A stretch of DNA of 64,000 nucleotides from Archangium lansingense (GCF_026626635.1 NZ_JAPNKA010000001.1:4092001-4156000), one strand, 5' to 3'. Shown: positions 16,624-26,179, counted from the first letter of the stretch. The notes: generated by a model from the letters alone, not told the origin. Made by a program: numbers and translations.

Positions 16624-17316
16624 CTACTTGCCGGCTCGGATGGCGCTCAGCAGGTCCATGTGGAGGTACTTCGCTCGCGTCTGGCCCGGCTTGTCGACGA
16701 ACGCGAGCCCCTGGTGGTCCTCAGTCTGGAAGGTGTCCGGGCCCGTGCGCTCGAGCGGGTACTCCTTGTCTGTCTTCAGGACGAGCCGCTTTCCGTCCCA
16801 CGTCACCGTGAACTTCGCGAGGTCCGCGTGCACGTAGGTGCCGGTGTAGCGCTCTGCCTGGGCGGCGGTGAGGGGCTCCGCCTGCTCGTTTCGAGGCGGC
16901 TCGTCCGGCAGGCCGAACACCGCCTTCGTGATGCGATCCACGGAGCGGTGGAGGGTGACGCCATTCTCGTTGGACAGGGCGATGACCGCGCCCCGGCGCT
17001 CCGGAAGGAAACGGATGTGAGAGCCATAGCCGCGGCGCACGCTCTTCGTGGTGGAGCCCAGCCGGAAGAGCGTGTCCGGGGTGACGGGAGTGCGCTCCTC
17101 GATGCTGCGCACGCCGAACGCACGCAGGTAGACCACCTCGCCGTCGCGGACGATGGCGACCGCCGCACCCGGGGCACGGGTCTCCCGGAGCTCCTCCTCG
17201 ATGGTTCGGGTGACGCTCTCCTCGAGCTCCTGGGGCAGGACCTTGTCTGCCGCTTCCGCCTGCGAGGCGGCCATGAGCAGCAGGACGAGCACGCTCCACC
17301 GCGCGACGATTCTCAT
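16624..17316 (-). pseudogene. Beta-lactamase-family serine hydrolase with large in-frame deletion
   Basis: The 230-residue frame begins with a signal peptide (MRIVARWSVLVLLLMAASQAEA) at ATG 17316. It then enters the beta-lactamase/transpeptidase-like fold, with the nucleophile motif STTK at 88-91 in LFRLGSTTKS. Two residues later it jumps to RRGYGSHIRFLPERRG, a segment that in full-length relatives lies near the C-terminal end of the catalytic domain. Roughly 200-280 residues are therefore missing, including the YxN and the KTG/HxG motifs, so the catalytic site cannot form. The end (DLLSAIRAGK) looks like a normal family tail. The frame is intact, so a short product could still be made. Confidence 0.65.
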
Positions 17317-17527
17317 ATTTCCCCCTCCTCGGGCGTGGCGGGAACGCGCGAGCGGGCGGAGTGTTCCCGAGATTCCCCATCTCGGGGCCACCGGGCCCTG
17401 GTGGAGGCACGGGAGACGCCTGCCCACTGTGCGTCCGGGTATCGGGTTCTGCGCTTCATCTCGATTGTCGAATCGAGTTTTGCGTACCGGAGCGGGTCAT
17501 TACTGCATGCGCCGGAGGGACACGAAC

Positions 17528-18625
17528 ATGGACGCGATGCAGGCGGTGCAGGCGGGTCTCGAGGGTGTAGTGGTAGCGGAGACCCGATTGAGCGAGGTGG
17601 ACGGTGAGCGGGGCCGGTTGGTGATTGCCGGCGACGACGTGGAGTCGCTTGCCGGGACGAGCTCCTTTGAAGAGGTCTGCGCGAGGCTCTGGGCGCCGTA
17701 CGCGAAGGAGGCGCTGCCTGTGTCGCTCCAGGCGGCCCTGGGTGAGGCGCGGGTGCGTGCCTTCGGATTGCTCGAGGGCCTGGGGGATGCGCTCGAGGCC
17801 GGGGATGCGATGGACGCGCTCCGGGCGGCGGCAGCCCACGTCCCAGCCCACCCGGATGGAGAGCGGGACACGTTTCTCATGCTGACCGGAGCCCTGGCTG
17901 TGTTCACGGGCGCTTGGGCGAGGCTCCAGCGTGGGTTGAAGCCGGTGCGTCCGGATCCGGCACTGTCTCACGCGGCGGATCTGCTGCGCATGGTGAGCGG
18001 CGAGCCTCAACCCGAGCGGGCCGCCGGGCTCGAGGCCTATCTGGTCACCGTTTCCGACCACGGACTGAATGCCTCCACCTTCACCGCGCGGGTGATTGCC
18101 TCGACGGGCTCCGATGCGGTGTCGGCGGTGGTGGGCGCCATCGGCGCGTTGAAGGGGCCGCTGCACGGCGGGGCGCCCGGGCCGGTGCTGGACATGCTCG
18201 ACTCCATCGGCCGCCCGGAGCAGGCCGTCTCGTGGCTCGAGGCGGAGCTTCGGGCTGGGCGCCGCATCATGGGCATGGGCCACCGCATCTACCGTGTGCG
18301 TGACCCTCGGGCGGCGGTGCTGGAGCGCGCCATCGAGCGGCTCGAGCAGGGGGGGCTGAGGACTGCTCGGCTCGCCCTGGCGCGTGCGGTGGAGCGCGCG
18401 GCCGAGGACCTGCTCCGCCAGCGTTATCCGGACCGGCCGCTGCGCGCGAACGTGGAGTTCTACACGGCGGTGTTGCTCGATGCGGTGGGGCTGGACCGGA
18501 CGTTGTTCTCGGCTGCCTTCGCGTGTGGCCGCGTGGCGGGCTGGTTGGGCCATGTCGCCGAGCAGCGGGCTACCGGACGGCTCATCCGGCCCGCCTCCCG
18601 CTACGTGGGGCCCATGCCGGGCTGA
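17528..18625 (+). CDS. Citrate synthase / 2-methylcitrate synthase family protein
   Basis: The 365-residue protein starts at ATG 17528 with GGAGGG about ten bases upstream; an ATG at 17507 would overlap that site. Family residues are visible: SDHGLNASTF with the substrate-binding His near residue 180, GALKGPLHGGAP with the oxaloacetate-binding His near 220, and MGHRIYRVRDPRA with the third His and Asp near 265. The length fits the short, 360-380-residue dimeric type. It condenses acetyl-CoA or propionyl-CoA with oxaloacetate. Without other TCA or methylcitrate genes next to it, citrate synthase and methylcitrate synthase cannot be told apart. Confidence 0.88.
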   Translation: MDAMQAVQAGLEGVVVAETRLSEVDGERGRLVIAGDDVESLAGTSSFEEVCARLWAPYAKEALPVSLQAALGEARVRAFGLLEGLGDALEAGDAMDALRAAAAHVPAHPDGERDTFLMLTGALAVFTGAWARLQRGLKPVRPDPALSHAADLLRMVSGEPQPERAAGLEAYLVTVSDHGLNASTFTARVIASTGSDAVSAVVGAIGALKGPLHGGAPGPVLDMLDSIGRPEQAVSWLEAELRAGRRIMGMGHRIYRVRDPRAAVLERAIERLEQGGLRTARLALARAVERAAEDLLRQRYPDRPLRANVEFYTAVLLDAVGLDRTLFSAAFACGRVAGWLGHVAEQRATGRLIRPASRYVGPMPG

Positions 18626-18790
18626 GTGACGCGCGTCATGACCTCCGGCTTCGTCCGCTGGAGGTCACCTTCTCGACGAGAGCGTGTCCGGGCAGACGGA
18701 TGTGGACGGTTCGTGCGCACGAGGCTTTGACCCGACTCCCCGGGTGGGCAACCAATCCGGCGCGAGCTGCGCTCAAAGGAGACTCCGCAC

Positions 18791-20851
18791 ATGACACGGC
18801 TGCTCCCCATCCTTTTCCTGCTCACCGCCGGGCTCGCCCGCGCCGACGAGGGAATGTGGACCTTCAACAACTTCCCCTCTGACCTGGTGAAGGCCCGCTA
18901 CGGCTTCGCCCCGAGCCAAGAGTGGCTGACGAAGGTCCGACTCTCCTCGGCCCGGATTGCCGGCGGCTGCTCGGCCAGCTTCGTGTCACCCACCGGGCTG
19001 GTGATGACCAATCACCACTGTGTCCGCGATTGCGTGCAGCAGCTCTCCACGCCACAGCGTGACTTCATCGTGAAGGGCTTCTACGCGACCACCGCGCCGC
19101 AGGAGCGCGCCTGTCCGGGCATGGAGGTCAACAAGCTCACGGAGATCACCGACGTCACCGATGCGATGACGAAGGCGACCCAGGGCAAGGAGGGCGCGGC
19201 CTTCCGCGACGCGCAGCGGGCGGAGATTGCCCGGCTGGAGAAGGAGTGTGCCACCGCCCCGGACGTCCGCTGTGACGTGGTGACGCTGTACCAGGGCGGT
19301 ATGTACAACCTCTACAAGTACCAGCGCTTCCAGGACGTGCGGCTGGTGTTTGCCCCCGAGGAGGCCATTGCCTTCTTCGGCGGGGATCCGGACAACTTCG
19401 AGTTCCCCCGCTACGACTATGACGTGTCCTTCGTACGGGTGTACCAGGATGGCAAGCCGGCGAAGATGGACAACTGGCTCCGCTGGTCCTCCAAGGGGGC
19501 GCAGCCGGGAGAGCTGACCTTCGTGGCCGGGCATCCAGGCGGCACCTCGCGCCTGCTGACGGGCGAGCAGCTCCGCTACCAGCGTGACTACGCTCTGCCC
19601 GAGCGCCTCTTCCAACTGGCGCAGCTGCGCGGGCTGCTCGACGAGTTCCAGCAGCGCGGCCCCGAGTTCACCCGCATCTCCAACAGTCTCAAGTTCGGCG
19701 TCGAGAACGCCTACAAGGCGATGGTGGGGCGGCGCGAGGCGCTCGTGGATCGGGACTTCTTCGCCAAGAAGCTCGACGAGGAGCAGAAACTGCGGGACTG
19801 GGTGAAGGCGGACCCCGAGCGGCAGAAGCGCTATGGCCAGGCCTGGGACAACATCGCCAGGGCCACCGACACGCTGCGCACCATGCGCATCCGGCTGCGG
19901 CTGCTGGAGCAGGGTGCCGGGACGGGCTCGGACCTCTTCGGTTACGCGCGCATGCTCGCCCGCTCGGCCGACGAGCGCTCCAAGCCCAATGAGCTGCGGT
20001 TGGAGGAGTTCGCCGAGGCGCGCAAGCCCGAGCTGGAGCAGCAGCTCTTCAGCCCCGCCCCCGTCTACCCCAAGCTGGAGGAGGCGCTGCTCACCTTCTA
20101 CCTGACGAAGCTGCGCGAACAACTTGGGCCGGATGAGCCGGTGGTGAAGCAGGTGCTCGGCAAGCAGTCACCCCAGGCTCTCGCGCGCAAGCTGCTCTCC
20201 GGGACCCGGCTGGCCAGCCCGCAGGTGCGCCGCCAGCTCTACCAGGGCGGGCCGGAGGCCCTCCGCGCCTCGAAGGACCCGATGCTGGAGCTCATCCGCA
20301 CCCTGGACGGTGAGGCGCGTGCCATCCGCAAGCGCTACGAGGAGGAGGTGGAGTCCGTCATCGACAAGAACGGGGAGCTCATTGCCCGGGCCCGCTTCGA
20401 GGCCTACGGCACCAGCATCTACCCGGATGCCACCTTCACGCTCCGTCTGTCCTTCGGACAGGTGAAGGGCTACCCGGACGAGGGCAAGACGGTAGAGCCC
20501 TTCACCCGGCTCGCGGGTCTCTACGAGCGCGCCACCGGCGAGGACCCGTTCCGCCTCCCCCCGAGCTGGCTACAGGCGAAGCCTCGTCTGGACCTCCAGA
20601 CGCCGTTCAACTTCGTCAGCTCCAACGACATCATCGGGGGCAACTCGGGCTCGCCCATCTTCAACAAGGACGCGGAGATCGTCGGCATCGTCTTCGACGG
20701 CAACATCCAGTCCCTGGGGGGCGAGTACGGCTTCGACGAGTCCGTCAATCGCACCGTGTCCGTCCACAGCCAGGGCATCCTGGAGGGGCTGCGCAAGGTC
20801 TACAACGCCCGCAGGCTCCTCGAGGAACTGGGGCAGGGTGGGGGCGGGTAG
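18791..20851 (+). CDS. S46-family dipeptidyl peptidase (DPP7/DPP11 type)
   Basis: The 686-residue protein is close to the usual 700 for family S46. A signal peptide ends at about ARA (residue 19). The catalytic His lies in LVMTNHHCV near residue 77. The nucleophile Ser lies in the GGNSGSP segment near residue 620, in a region typical of the family (NFVSSNDIIGGNSGSP). The known enzymes release dipeptides from peptide N-termini in the periplasm or at the surface, which suits a predator living on protein. Whether it prefers acidic (DPP11) or hydrophobic (DPP7) residues cannot be judged. AAGGAG precedes the start by 9-10 bases. Confidence 0.9.
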   Translation: MTRLLPILFLLTAGLARADEGMWTFNNFPSDLVKARYGFAPSQEWLTKVRLSSARIAGGCSASFVSPTGLVMTNHHCVRDCVQQLSTPQRDFIVKGFYATTAPQERACPGMEVNKLTEITDVTDAMTKATQGKEGAAFRDAQRAEIARLEKECATAPDVRCDVVTLYQGGMYNLYKYQRFQDVRLVFAPEEAIAFFGGDPDNFEFPRYDYDVSFVRVYQDGKPAKMDNWLRWSSKGAQPGELTFVAGHPGGTSRLLTGEQLRYQRDYALPERLFQLAQLRGLLDEFQQRGPEFTRISNSLKFGVENAYKAMVGRREALVDRDFFAKKLDEEQKLRDWVKADPERQKRYGQAWDNIARATDTLRTMRIRLRLLEQGAGTGSDLFGYARMLARSADERSKPNELRLEEFAEARKPELEQQLFSPAPVYPKLEEALLTFYLTKLREQLGPDEPVVKQVLGKQSPQALARKLLSGTRLASPQVRRQLYQGGPEALRASKDPMLELIRTLDGEARAIRKRYEEEVESVIDKNGELIARARFEAYGTSIYPDATFTLRLSFGQVKGYPDEGKTVEPFTRLAGLYERATGEDPFRLPPSWLQAKPRLDLQTPFNFVSSNDIIGGNSGSPIFNKDAEIVGIVFDGNIQSLGGEYGFDESVNRTVSVHSQGILEGLRKVYNARRLLEELGQGGGG

Positions 20852-20949
20852 GATACGACCCACGAAAATTCGCTCGAATCCAGGCAGTATGTCCGCGCGA
20901 CGAGTTCGTTAGAGGTCTGCGGGCGTGTCATGCCCGGTGGGAGGTATGG

Positions 20950-22410
20950 ATGCGAGCGGCCATCTTCATCTCGGTTCTCCTGGTAGGGGGGCTGATGGGG
21001 TGTGCCTCGCGGCAGGGCGTCCTCCGGTTGGAGCCTCAGGAGGAGGCTGTCTACGAGCACCCTTTGGAAGAGGTCTGGCCTTCCGTGCTGGCCTGGATGC
21101 GGGAGCGCGGGTTCCCCTACCGGGAGGACGCGGCCAACTTCGTGCTGCAGACGGAGTGGCGCGAGGAGTTCGCCGGCTCGACGGTGGCGGGGTACTGGCA
21201 CCGCTACACCGTTATTGGCAGGTGGGAGGGTCCGGCGCGCAGCCGGGTGTGGATCATCCGCAGCAGCCGCAGCCCCAATGGGGCTCCCGTCTACGCGGCG
21301 AAGCAGCCGAACTGGGAAGTGAGTCGCTTCCCCGGTTCTGTCAATGACGGTCTGCCGGGTGGGGAGCTCCGCGTGGAGGAGTACGACGTGCAGATGCCGG
21401 CCGGCGAGCCGAAGCTGCGCTTTGTGCCCCAGGAGTCCGTGACGGGCGTCGTCCTGGCCATGGGCTCTCTGGGCGCGGTGAGCGAGTCGCTGCAGGGCGC
21501 GCGGGACTTCGCGATGGAGTGGGTGCTGAGAGATCACGTCGTCCCGGAGTTGGATGCGCGCAAGCAGGGTCTGGAGGGGCGCACGCTGGCGGCGACGAAG
21601 CAGGAGCCGGGCAACGTCGTCATCGAGTGCGGCATGCCCGTGATTGGCCTGTCCACGAGGGCGAAGGAGGGGCAGGTGATGCTGCTGGGCGAGCTGCACG
21701 GCACGCGCGAGGTGCCCCGCTTCGTGGCGCTGAGCACCTGCCAGGTGGCCTCGCGGGGTACCCCGGTGACAGTGGGGCTGGAGATGCCGGTGGAGAACCA
21801 GGAGCGCGTGCGGCGCTTCATCGCCAGCGCGGGCACCGAGCACGACCACGCGCTGCTGATGGAGAGTCCCTTCTGGCGCAGCCCCTACCCGGACGGCCGC
21901 AGCAGCGAGGCGATGGCCCAGCTCCTGGAACAGCTGCGCTGGTTGCGCGCCCAGGGCCTGGACGTGGAGGTTTTCGTCTTTGATCACCCGGAGCTGCAGG
22001 GCGAGGCACGTGAGGCGGCCATGGCCCGGAGCGTCCAGGCCCAGGTGGAGGCGGGCCCGGAGCGCTTCTTCCTGATCTCCACTGGCAACATCCACCCGCG
22101 CACCCAGCCTGGGTTGCCGTGGGACCTGAGCTACCGTCCCATGGGCTACATGCTCGCTCGCAAGCTGCCCTCCCTGCTGTCACTGGACGTGGCCTTCAAC
22201 AGTGGCACCGCGTGGATCTGTTCGGTAGGAGAGACGCTCGAGTGTGGCGAGCGGCCCACGAAGGGCCAGGACAACGGGGACCGGTACTTCGTCTCCTTCT
22301 TCGAGCAGCCGAGCGAGGCCGGCTTCCACGGCGTCTTCTACGTGGGCGCGGTGTCGGCCTCGCCTCCGGCAGTGCGTCTGGGCAGCTCGCACGCCAGCGA
22401 TTCCAAGTGA
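20950..22410 (+). CDS. Lipoprotein with BamC-like N-domain and EreA/ChaN/TIKI-like C-domain (first of a tandem pair)
   Basis: The 486-residue protein has a lipoprotein signal ending in LMGC. Residues about 25-110 resemble the BamC-like fold (EEAVYEHPLEEVWPSVLAWM...). The C-terminal 270 residues have the sequence VMLLGELHGTREVPRFV and end with ISTGNIHPR, which match the GExH and GxxH motifs of the EreA/ChaN/TIKI hydrolase superfamily. Members hydrolyse lactones or peptides or bind haem iron. The next gene is a paralogue with the same layout (65 bases later), so this is a tandem duplication. Substrate and role are unknown. Confidence 0.7.
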   Translation: MRAAIFISVLLVGGLMGCASRQGVLRLEPQEEAVYEHPLEEVWPSVLAWMRERGFPYREDAANFVLQTEWREEFAGSTVAGYWHRYTVIGRWEGPARSRVWIIRSSRSPNGAPVYAAKQPNWEVSRFPGSVNDGLPGGELRVEEYDVQMPAGEPKLRFVPQESVTGVVLAMGSLGAVSESLQGARDFAMEWVLRDHVVPELDARKQGLEGRTLAATKQEPGNVVIECGMPVIGLSTRAKEGQVMLLGELHGTREVPRFVALSTCQVASRGTPVTVGLEMPVENQERVRRFIASAGTEHDHALLMESPFWRSPYPDGRSSEAMAQLLEQLRWLRAQGLDVEVFVFDHPELQGEAREAAMARSVQAQVEAGPERFFLISTGNIHPRTQPGLPWDLSYRPMGYMLARKLPSLLSLDVAFNSGTAWICSVGETLECGERPTKGQDNGDRYFVSFFEQPSEAGFHGVFYVGAVSASPPAVRLGSSHASDSK

Positions 22411-22474
22411 AATCCGGTGTCCACGGGCTGAATCCGCGGGTGCCTGTCTGAGAGAAATCAGGAGGAAGTACTGA

Positions 22475-23893
22475 ATGAGACGGATGGCCTTCGGTTGTCT
22501 GCTACTGCTCGTCGCCGCGCTGTCGGGGTGTGCTGGGCGCTTCGTGGATTTTGCCCCCGACGAGGAGGCCATCTACGAGTATCCGATCGACGAGGTGTGG
22601 CCGCAGGTCCGCACGTACTTCTCGTCCAGGGGCTTCGTCTTCCGTGAGGCCTCGGGCGGAGCCCAGCTGGAGACGGAGTGGCGCGAGGAGTTCATGGGCT
22701 CGCGGATCTCCGCCTACTGGCACCGCTACCTGGTCGTCGCGAAGCCCGATGGCGCCCACCGCTGCAAGCTGGTCATCACCCGCGAGACGCGTAGCATGAA
22801 CAAGGCGCTGAAGGCCCCGGGCGCTGAGCTGATGTGGGGCGTGGACGGGCGCACCGCGGACAACCCCTCGGGCCTGGGCAGCCAGGTGTCCGCCCAGCTC
22901 GCGCAGCAGAATGTCATTGGCGACAACGCCGTCCTCGGTGAGTCCCAGCAGTCCGCTCGCGACATGGTGCTGGAGTGGAAGGTGTTCCGGAACCTCTCTC
23001 CGCTGCTCATGGAGAACGCGGTGAAGTCCAGCGCGAGCCCCGACGTGGTCGTGACGGAGGCCTCCAACATCGAGTGCGGCGTGCCCATCCTGGGGCTGGG
23101 CAAGCTGGCGCGTGCTGGCAATGTGATGCTGTTGGGTGAGCTGCACGGCACGCAGCAGGTGCCGCACTTCATGGCCCAGAGCACCTGCCAGGTGGCTACC
23201 CAGGGCATTCCCGTGACGGTGGGCCTGGAGATTCCGGCGGTGAACCAGGAGCGGTTGGAGACCTTCGTGGCCAGCCAGGGCACCGAGCACGACTGGGCGA
23301 AGCTGATGGAGAGCCCCTTCTGGCGCAGCCCGTACCCGGATGGCCGCAACAGCGAGGGGGTTGTCTACCTCATCGAGGCCCTGCGCAAGCTGCGCAGCCA
23401 GGGGCTGGACGTGAAGGTCTTCGCCTTTGACCATCCGGCTCTGCAGGGTGACGTGCGCGAGGATGCCATGGCGGCGACGGTGCAGCAGGTGGCCAGCCAG
23501 TCCTCGAAGCGGGCGCTGCTGGTGCTCAGCGCCAACCTCCACCCGCGCCAGGTGAGGGGCTTGCCCGGAGATCCGGACTACCGCCCCATGGGCCTGCGTC
23601 TGACGAGCCAGCTCTCGAACGTGTACTCGCTGGACATTGCCTATGACAGCGGCACGGCGTGGATCTGCGCCCTGAACCAGGAGGAGAAGCTGGCCTGCGG
23701 CGTGACGCGCACCAAGGGCGAGGACAACGGCGAGCGCTACTTCGTGCAGCTCTTCGGGGGCAAGAACCGCCATGGCTACCACGGCTTCTTCTACGTGGGG
23801 GCTGTCTCGGCCTCTCTGCCGGCCGTGTATCGCGGGGTAGAGCCCGCGGGTGGTTCGCAGGCCACCGTGCCCGACGCGACGACCTCCAACTAG
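22475..23893 (+). CDS. Lipoprotein with BamC-like N-domain and EreA/ChaN/TIKI-like C-domain (second of a tandem pair)
   Basis: The 472-residue protein starts after a clear AGGAGG site and has a lipobox (LSGCAG). It aligns along its whole length with the preceding gene: EEAIYEYPIDEVWPQV in the N-domain, VMLLGELHGTQQVPHF at the active-site motif, the shared SPFWRSPYPDGR block, FAFDHPALQGD, and NLHPR near the end. The strong conservation of those blocks suggests both copies keep an active site. It would sit in the outer membrane as a lipid-anchored enzyme. A 10-base-pair hairpin (23907-23934) follows the stop and probably ends the pair's transcript. Confidence 0.7.
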   Translation: MRRMAFGCLLLLVAALSGCAGRFVDFAPDEEAIYEYPIDEVWPQVRTYFSSRGFVFREASGGAQLETEWREEFMGSRISAYWHRYLVVAKPDGAHRCKLVITRETRSMNKALKAPGAELMWGVDGRTADNPSGLGSQVSAQLAQQNVIGDNAVLGESQQSARDMVLEWKVFRNLSPLLMENAVKSSASPDVVVTEASNIECGVPILGLGKLARAGNVMLLGELHGTQQVPHFMAQSTCQVATQGIPVTVGLEIPAVNQERLETFVASQGTEHDWAKLMESPFWRSPYPDGRNSEGVVYLIEALRKLRSQGLDVKVFAFDHPALQGDVREDAMAATVQQVASQSSKRALLVLSANLHPRQVRGLPGDPDYRPMGLRLTSQLSNVYSLDIAYDSGTAWICALNQEEKLACGVTRTKGEDNGERYFVQLFGGKNRHGYHGFFYVGAVSASLPAVYRGVEPAGGSQATVPDATTSN

Positions 23894-23906
23894 CCGCTAC
23901 CCAGCA

Positions 23907-23934
23907 GGGCCTCGCCTTTCCTGTGGCGAGGCCC
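23907..23934 (+). terminator. Strong hairpin after the tandem lipoprotein genes
   Basis: GGGCCTCGCC (23907-23916) pairs perfectly with GGCGAGGCCC (23925-23934) across an 8-base loop, 14 bases after the stop of the second lipoprotein gene. No T-run follows, as is usual in this very G+C-rich DNA. The next gene starts 24 bases later. Confidence 0.55.
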
Positions 23935-23958
23935 GGTGGCGGCGCTAGCCTGGGGGCG

Positions 23959-25272
23959 ATGACTCCCTCTGATACCGACGCCGCCGCCAATGATCTGCTG
24001 GCCTTCATCGATGCCTCGCCCACGCCCTACCACGCGGTGCGCGAGAGCATCCGCCGCCTGACCGCCCAGGGGTACCGCGCCCTCGATGAGCGCGAGCCCT
24101 GGGACCTGAAGCCCGGGGACAAGGTGTACGTCACCCGCGGAGACACCAGCATCGCCGCCTTTCACCTCGGCACCGTGCCGGTGGACCGCGCCGGCTTCCG
24201 TCTGGTGGGCGCCCATACGGACTCGCCCAACCTCCGCCTCAAGCCCAACGCCCATGTGCAGCGCTCCGGCTTCCACCAGCTCGGCGTGGAGGTGTACGGC
24301 GGCGTCCTCTTCAGCACCTGGATGGACCGCGACCTGTCGCTCGCCGGCCGGGTGGTGACCGCGAAGGACGGGCGTCTCACGCACCACCTGGTGGACTTCC
24401 GCCGCCCGCTGCTGCGCATCCCCAACCTCGCCATCCACCTCAACCGCACCGTCAACACCGACGGTCTCAAGCTCAACGCGCAGGACCACCTGGTGCCGGT
24501 GCTCGCCCTGGAGCGCTCGGGCGCGGTGGACCTCAAGGCGATGCTCACCGCGGAGCTGGCCCGTGGCGGCACCCAGGTGGAGCCAGGGGACATCCTCGGC
24601 TTTGATCTGTGCCTCTATGACCTGCAGCCCTCCACCCGCTCGGGTGCCTTCGGCGAGTTCCTCCATGCGCCGCGCCTGGACAACCTGGCCAGCAGCCACG
24701 CCGGCTTGTCCTCGCTGCTCGCCATGAGCGGGCCGCGCGAGGCCACCTGCGGCGTCGTCCTGTACGACCACGAGGAGTGCGGCAGCGTCAGTGCCCAGGG
24801 CGCCGCGTCTCCCTTCCTGAAGGACTTGTTGGAGCGCATCACCCTGGCGCACTCGGACGGGCGGCGGGATGCGCTGCACCGGGCCATCCGCCACTCCTTC
24901 ATGGTGTCGGCGGACATGGCGCACGCGCTGCACCCCAACTACGCGTCCATGCACGAGCCGAAGCATGCTCCGGTGCTGGGGGGGGGCCCGGTCATCAAGT
25001 CCAACGTCAACCAGTCCTACGCCACCGACGGCGAGACCTGGGCCTGGTTTGCCCTGTGCTGCCGGGAGGTGGGCGTGACGCCCCAGAACTTCATCACCCG
25101 CACGGACCTGGGGTGCGGCAGCACCATTGGCCCCATCTCCGCCGGCGAGCTGGGCATCCGCACCGTGGACGTGGGCAACCCCATGATGTCCATGCACTCC
25201 ATCCGCGAGCTGGCCGCCGCGGCGGACGTGGCCGCGATGATCTCCGTGCTGCGCAACTTCTTCGTGCGCTGA
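23959..25272 (+). CDS. apeB: M18-family aspartyl aminopeptidase
   Basis: The 437-residue protein starts at ATG 23959; the frame is open earlier but overlaps the previous gene. It is the usual size for bacterial M18 enzymes. Metal-site motifs are LVGAHTDSPNLRLKPN near residue 87, DHEECGS near 270 (catalytic Glu and metal Glu/Asp), and SADMAHALHPN near 320. The C-terminal GCGSTIGPISAGELGIRTVDVG block is also characteristic. The enzyme removes N-terminal residues, often Asp or Glu, in the cytoplasm, with two metal ions. It converges with the Crp-type regulator, whose stop is one base away. Confidence 0.93.
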   Translation: MTPSDTDAAANDLLAFIDASPTPYHAVRESIRRLTAQGYRALDEREPWDLKPGDKVYVTRGDTSIAAFHLGTVPVDRAGFRLVGAHTDSPNLRLKPNAHVQRSGFHQLGVEVYGGVLFSTWMDRDLSLAGRVVTAKDGRLTHHLVDFRRPLLRIPNLAIHLNRTVNTDGLKLNAQDHLVPVLALERSGAVDLKAMLTAELARGGTQVEPGDILGFDLCLYDLQPSTRSGAFGEFLHAPRLDNLASSHAGLSSLLAMSGPREATCGVVLYDHEECGSVSAQGAASPFLKDLLERITLAHSDGRRDALHRAIRHSFMVSADMAHALHPNYASMHEPKHAPVLGGGPVIKSNVNQSYATDGETWAWFALCCREVGVTPQNFITRTDLGCGSTIGPISAGELGIRTVDVGNPMMSMHSIRELAAAADVAAMISVLRNFFVR

Positions 25273-25273
25273 G

Positions 25274-25960
25274 TCACTCCAGGTTCAGCCGCAGGTTGTC
25301 GGGCTCCAGCAGGGTGATGCGCCCCTCCTCGTAGGACAGCAGTCCCTCGCGGGCGTAGAAGCGCAGCCACCGGTTGGTGCTCTCGCGGGTAAGTCCGGCC
25401 AGGTTGGCCAGCTCGGTCTGGGTGAGTCGGGAGGTGATGGCCACCGCCTCCCCCCCCGTGCTGGGCTTGCCCTGCGCCTGGGCCAGGTCCAGCAGGACGC
25501 GCGCCAGCCGAGCGCGCGCATCCAGGAAGTTGGCGTCGTGGACCGCTTGGGTGACGCGCCGCACCAGTCGGCTCAGCTCGGCCAGCAGCGCCGGTATCAC
25601 CTGGGGTCTCTCTTCCAGGAATTTCTGGAAGTCCCTGCGGCTCAAGCTCAGCAGCGCCGTCTCCTCGCGCGCCACCGCGTCCGTCGAGCGAGGCGCCTCG
25701 TCCAACAGCGCCAGCTCTCCAAAGGCAGCTCCCCGCACCAGGAGCGCAAGGGAGACCTCTCGCCCATCAGGCGAGCTGAGGCGGATGGTCACCTCGCCCT
25801 TGCTGATGATGTAGAGGTCCGTCCCCACGTCGCCCTGGTGGAAGATGATCTCCCCCCGGTTGCAGCGCCGAAGTTGCAGGCTTGCGGAGAGCCGCTCCAG
25901 GTCGTCGGAGCCAAGCGACGAGAAGAGGGGAACCTGGGAGAGGAGTTCCGAATAGGACAT
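25274..25960 (-). CDS. Crp/Fnr-family transcriptional regulator
   Basis: The 228-residue protein has an N-terminal cyclic-nucleotide-binding fold at about 10-125 (GEIIFHQGDVGTDLYIISKGEV, then the FGELALLDEAPRSTDA phosphate-binding-cassette-like loop) and a C-terminal winged helix-turn-helix at about 150-225 (RLTQTELANLAGLTRESTNRWL). The FGELALL and R-S-T-D pattern resembles the cAMP-binding cassette of Crp. It sits divergently from a gene carrying a nucleotide cyclase domain (start 26230), with a second cyclase gene close by, so local cAMP signalling is a natural hypothesis. No binding-site knowledge is available. Confidence 0.88.
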   Translation of the reverse strand: MSYSELLSQVPLFSSLGSDDLERLSASLQLRRCNRGEIIFHQGDVGTDLYIISKGEVTIRLSSPDGREVSLALLVRGAAFGELALLDEAPRSTDAVAREETALLSLSRRDFQKFLEERPQVIPALLAELSRLVRRVTQAVHDANFLDARARLARVLLDLAQAQGKPSTGGEAVAITSRLTQTELANLAGLTRESTNRWLRFYAREGLLSYEEGRITLLEPDNLRLNLE

Positions 25961-26096
25961 AGCGTGCGGTTTTCCTGGTGGATCCTGCCTACCCGGGAGT
26001 CATCTTGCCCGCTGCCATGGAGCCGGACCAGGGTGGAGCGGTCCCCCGCCTGGTCGCTCGCCAGGTCCAGGTGCCGGGGCGCAAGACTTGCTTAGT

Positions 26097-26179
26097 CATC
26101 ATCGCAAACGTTCCAGCCCCAGCGCCGCAGCGGAGCACTCAGGGTTGCTCTACACCCCTCCAACAATTGTGCGATGATG
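26097..26179. promoter_or_regulatory. Ten-base inverted repeat in the region between the Crp gene and the kinase-cyclase gene
   Basis: CATCATCGCA (26097-26106) is repeated in perfect reverse complement as TGCGATGATG (26170-26179), about 63 bases apart. The pair lies in the 269-base divergent intergenic region between the two signalling genes. It could be a pair of operator half-sites or a stem. No canonical Crp box or promoter box could be fixed with confidence. Confidence 0.25.
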
